From assembly GCA_029880325.1 (NCBI GenBank), contig JAOUOP010000023.1:49817-113816 (forward strand): a stretch of 64,000 bases of DNA, in the 5' to 3' direction. The notes under the pieces were generated by a model. The model searched no databases, had not been told where the DNA came from, and worked only from the letters and a program-made list of their open reading frames with translations. Every line of letters starts with the position of its first letter. Within the stretch, counting starts at the first letter, position 1. Origin of the DNA: Myxococcales bacterium. Its GTDB lineage: Bacteria; Myxococcota_A; Polyangia; Polyangiales; JAFGIB01. The position numbers and the translations under genes were made by a program. This document shows, piece after piece, positions 61,817-64,000 of the stretch.

Positions 61817-64000
61817 ATGAATCACGGGTCCCATTGGATACGGACATTGTGTCTTGGCTTCTCGTACGTCGTAGCGCTTTTCGCAGCGGCGCTCCCGGCG
61901 TCGGCCGAGTATCCGGCACCCTGGCCCGATGAAACGGGGGTAGGAGGGGAAGGGCAGTGGCAGCCATTTACGTTGCTGGCTGAACCCCTGGGCGATGTTG
62001 CGGGAAATACTGATCCCTCCACCGGTGGCACGGCTCCGACTGCCGCGGTGGATATCGTGGGTGCTGAGCAAATTGGTCAGGCGTCGGGCTACGTCGCGTA
62101 CGACCGAGTGCGAGAGGTGCTCTTCTTCCGAACGCGCATTGGCTCAGAGATGCTCGCCACGGGCGTGGGCAAGAATGGAAATAGTCTGCTGCCCGAGGTG
62201 GGCTCGGGCCCGCTCCAGAATGCGAGCTGGAATCTCACGATCGACCTGGACGGCGACGGCTTTTTGGATTTTCTCGTGGCCCTAAGCGGCAACAGCGGTG
62301 GCGGGGCAGGCGACATCACCACAGACAGCAACGCCCTCGGTTTTACGGCGTTCGGTACGGCGATGCATCCAGGCGATGATCTCGTCGTCTACTTCAACTC
62401 GGTAGATCCCACGACGCACGAGATTACGCCCTACGCTGCGGGGTCGGGCCAGATCAATGACCTGGGCGAGTTGGTATGGGCGGCGGAAATGGTGACCCAA
62501 GACGCCGAAGGTGATGGGTTGACAGGGAGTGAATTTCTGGACGGATTTCACTGGAATTTTGGGACAACTCAAGTAGCCGTTTATAGCTCGGACCCCAGTG
62601 TTGCGAATGCGCTTGACAACCCCGAGGGCGACCTTCCGGAGCAGGAGGCGCTCTGGGGCGACGGCTGGTTTCTCGATGTTCAGATTCCGCTATCGGCCTT
62701 TCGTGACAACGCTGGCAACATCATCGTCAACGGTCTGACGGCCATGAGCGTTGGCTACTCCACCGCCAACAGCAATATCGACCCCTATCAAAAGGACGTG
62801 CTCGTTCAGGGGGACTACACTGCTTCTCTGACGACCGCGTTTCCTTTTCCGGATAACTTTACGCCCGAGGGAGGGATTTTTCAGGATCCCTTCATCGCGG
62901 GAATCAACATTTCTGGCTGTGGTTCGAGCTTCCTCGTCCAGGTGGCGGTTCGCGATTCGATCGTCATCGCCTATCCGTTCTCTGGCGACGATCTGATGTC
63001 GCCGGGAGACACGTCGGTCAGTTCTGCGAGTTCCTCCTTCCTCACCTGGGGCCTGATGCCGGGCTACCATATGCTCGATGTACTAAGTGGCGACAACGCC
63101 GGTAGCTACGGCATTGTCGATGTTGTGAGCGAGACGGGCCTGGTGGTCGATGTCCCGCTTTTGGCTTCCTCCGGCGACTCGTTTGGGATCGGCCCCACGT
63201 CGAGCGTGGACACCATCGCGAGCGTAGAGTTCGAGATCGCCTCTGCGATCGAGGGCCCGTTCGTTCTCTTTGCCGAGGATATAGACGGGACGGACGGCTC
63301 TACGGATTTCAACTCATGGTCGGGCGAGTACACTGAGGCCGAGGATGCAACGACCTACTACGTACGGGTCAAGGTCTTTGACGATCAAGGCAACTCGACC
63401 CAAGCCATGGTCGCCTATCAGGTCGATCTGACCACCCCTGCGTGCAGCGTGGTCGAAACGCTTTCGACCTTTGCCGATTTCTCCAGGGCAACGTTTTCCA
63501 GCAGCTTCGATGTGCCAGCGACAGTGTACCTGGGAGGTACGGGCTTTGGGGAAACCGTGGGGCTGCAAGTCGCCTACTACAACGACGACGGTGATTGGGT
63601 CGAGTCTCATGCGGTGGTTTCCAGTCCCGCGGGTGCGCTCGCCGACGCCCTGGTACTCGGCGAGGGAGAACTGACGGGCACTTGGCATGCGACCGTGTGG
63701 CCCGGGGACGCCACCGTGCCGCTGAGCTACGATCCCTCGCAGCCGGCGATGCTGACCGAAGTTGCCTTCTCGGTCGTCGGCGCGATCGCGGATTCGGACG
63801 GCGACGGGCTCAGCGATACGGCCGAGCGTCCCGGGGGCATGGATATCGACAGCGACCTGGACGGCATCCCGGACCACCTCGACGATGACGACGATGGCGA
63901 CGGCATCCCGACGCTGCTGGAGCGTCCCGGGGGCATGGATATCGACAGCGACCTGGACGGAACCCCGGACCACCTCGACGACGACGACGACGGCGACGGC
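61817..64000 (+). CDS. Secreted protein with TSP3-like calcium repeats (3' end outside window)
   Basis: At least 728 residues from ATG 61817; no stop before the window ends. A Sec signal (LGFSYVVALFAAALPASA) is followed by a beta-rich, Gly/Asp/Ser-rich ectodomain of about 640 residues. From about residue 658, Asp-rich thrombospondin type 3-like units begin (DSDGDGLSD, IDSDLDGIPDHLDDDDDGDG). The last part repeats every 32 residues. Such ends bind calcium and often precede a C-terminal anchor or sorting domain. Codons use more A/T at third position than neighbours, hinting at different ancestry. Confidence 0.82.
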   Translation, partial: MNHGSHWIRTLCLGFSYVVALFAAALPASAEYPAPWPDETGVGGEGQWQPFTLLAEPLGDVAGNTDPSTGGTAPTAAVDIVGAEQIGQASGYVAYDRVREVLFFRTRIGSEMLATGVGKNGNSLLPEVGSGPLQNASWNLTIDLDGDGFLDFLVALSGNSGGGAGDITTDSNALGFTAFGTAMHPGDDLVVYFNSVDPTTHEITPYAAGSGQINDLGELVWAAEMVTQDAEGDGLTGSEFLDGFHWNFGTTQVAVYSSDPSVANALDNPEGDLPEQEALWGDGWFLDVQIPLSAFRDNAGNIIVNGLTAMSVGYSTANSNIDPYQKDVLVQGDYTASLTTAFPFPDNFTPEGGIFQDPFIAGINISGCGSSFLVQVAVRDSIVIAYPFSGDDLMSPGDTSVSSASSSFLTWGLMPGYHMLDVLSGDNAGSYGIVDVVSETGLVVDVPLLASSGDSFGIGPTSSVDTIASVEFEIASAIEGPFVLFAEDIDGTDGSTDFNSWSGEYTEAEDATTYYVRVKVFDDQGNSTQAMVAYQVDLTTPACSVVETLSTFADFSRATFSSSFDVPATVYLGGTGFGETVGLQVAYYNDDGDWVESHAVVSSPAGALADALVLGEGELTGTWHATVWPGDATVPLSYDPSQPAMLTEVAFSVVGAIADSDGDGLSDTAERPGGMDIDSDLDGIPDHLDDDDDGDGIPTLLERPGGMDIDSDLDGTPDHLDDDDDGDG
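63824..64000 (+). repeat. 96-bp coding tandem repeat (32 residues)
   Basis: The unit starting GAGCGTCCCGGGGGCATGG begins at 63824 and again at 63920, giving a 96-bp period with few differences. It encodes ERPGGMDIDSDLDG(I/T)PDHL followed by DDDDDGDG. The array continues past the window end. Confidence 0.88.

Noticed and set aside
61194..61820. Short open frames before the TSP3-like gene
   Set aside because: They overlap on opposite strands, lack ribosome sites and have no recognisable domain.

Overview
This window is high-GC, densely coded DNA from a delta-proteobacterium-like lineage, most likely Myxococcota (cultured or metagenomic). The signs are two MglA-type small GTPases, many TolQ/TolR (ExbB/ExbD) motor genes, a DUF1552/DUF1592 pair, NtrC-type signalling, DUF4388/PilZ/roadblock adaptors, and many lipoproteins with MopE-like or FG-GAP calcium-binding motifs. 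No rRNA, tRNA, CRISPR array or insertion sequence was seen. No tools were run, so family calls rest on reading motifs by eye.

Layout. 1-6 kb: C-terminal part of the RNA helicase HrpB, a Cys-rich lipoprotein, a truncated haemoglobin, a CDGSH iron-sulfur protein and the DUF1552/DUF1592 pair. 6-11.3 kb: two divergent TolQ-TolR-TolR sets, each like a complete proton-driven motor. 11.4-14.3 kb: a ferredoxin, a NYN-OST-HTH protein, a lipoprotein and a Phd/PIN toxin-antitoxin pair whose antitoxin is frameshifted. 14.2-18.2 kb: iron locus, feoAB divergent from an FMN-binding protein and a membrane protein, with Fur-like boxes on both promoters.

18.5-28.4 kb: a ten-gene block (DUF4388, PilZ, HEAT, HPt/HhH-like coiled coil, MglA GTPase, two coiled coils, a small protein, a 937-residue MglA-like GTPase chimera, HEAT) that looks like an undescribed GTPase-scaffold system. 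28.4-30 kb: a TPR membrane protein. 30.1-39.1 kb: an eleven-gene minus-strand stressosome operon (RsbT/SpoIIAA-like fusion, RsbR, RsbS, RsbT, RsbX-like phosphatase, two histidine kinases, two response regulators, two SpoIIAA-like proteins), headed by a Fur-like promoter and a 24-bp-arm hairpin.

39.5-41 kb: three small coiled-coil genes, one with a J-like HPD motif, downstream of a triple palindrome. 41.5-47.3 kb: a LuxR-type regulator divergent from a PAS kinase that leads a roadblock, ODP-type di-iron protein, receiver-DUF4388, ParA and second roadblock-like gene; this looks like a new oxygen- or iron-responsive signalling module. 47.3-61.1 kb: accessory and envelope genes (hydrolase, FG-GAP lipoprotein, M20 peptidase, SGNH hydrolase, membrane sulfatase-fold enzyme, FGE-fold lipoprotein, SDR, propeller lipoproteins). 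61.8 kb to the end: a secreted protein with TSP3-like calcium repeats, of lower GC, running off the window.

The three most interesting systems are the double-MglA block, the extended stressosome with its Fur-like promoter, and the ODP/roadblock/ParA cluster.
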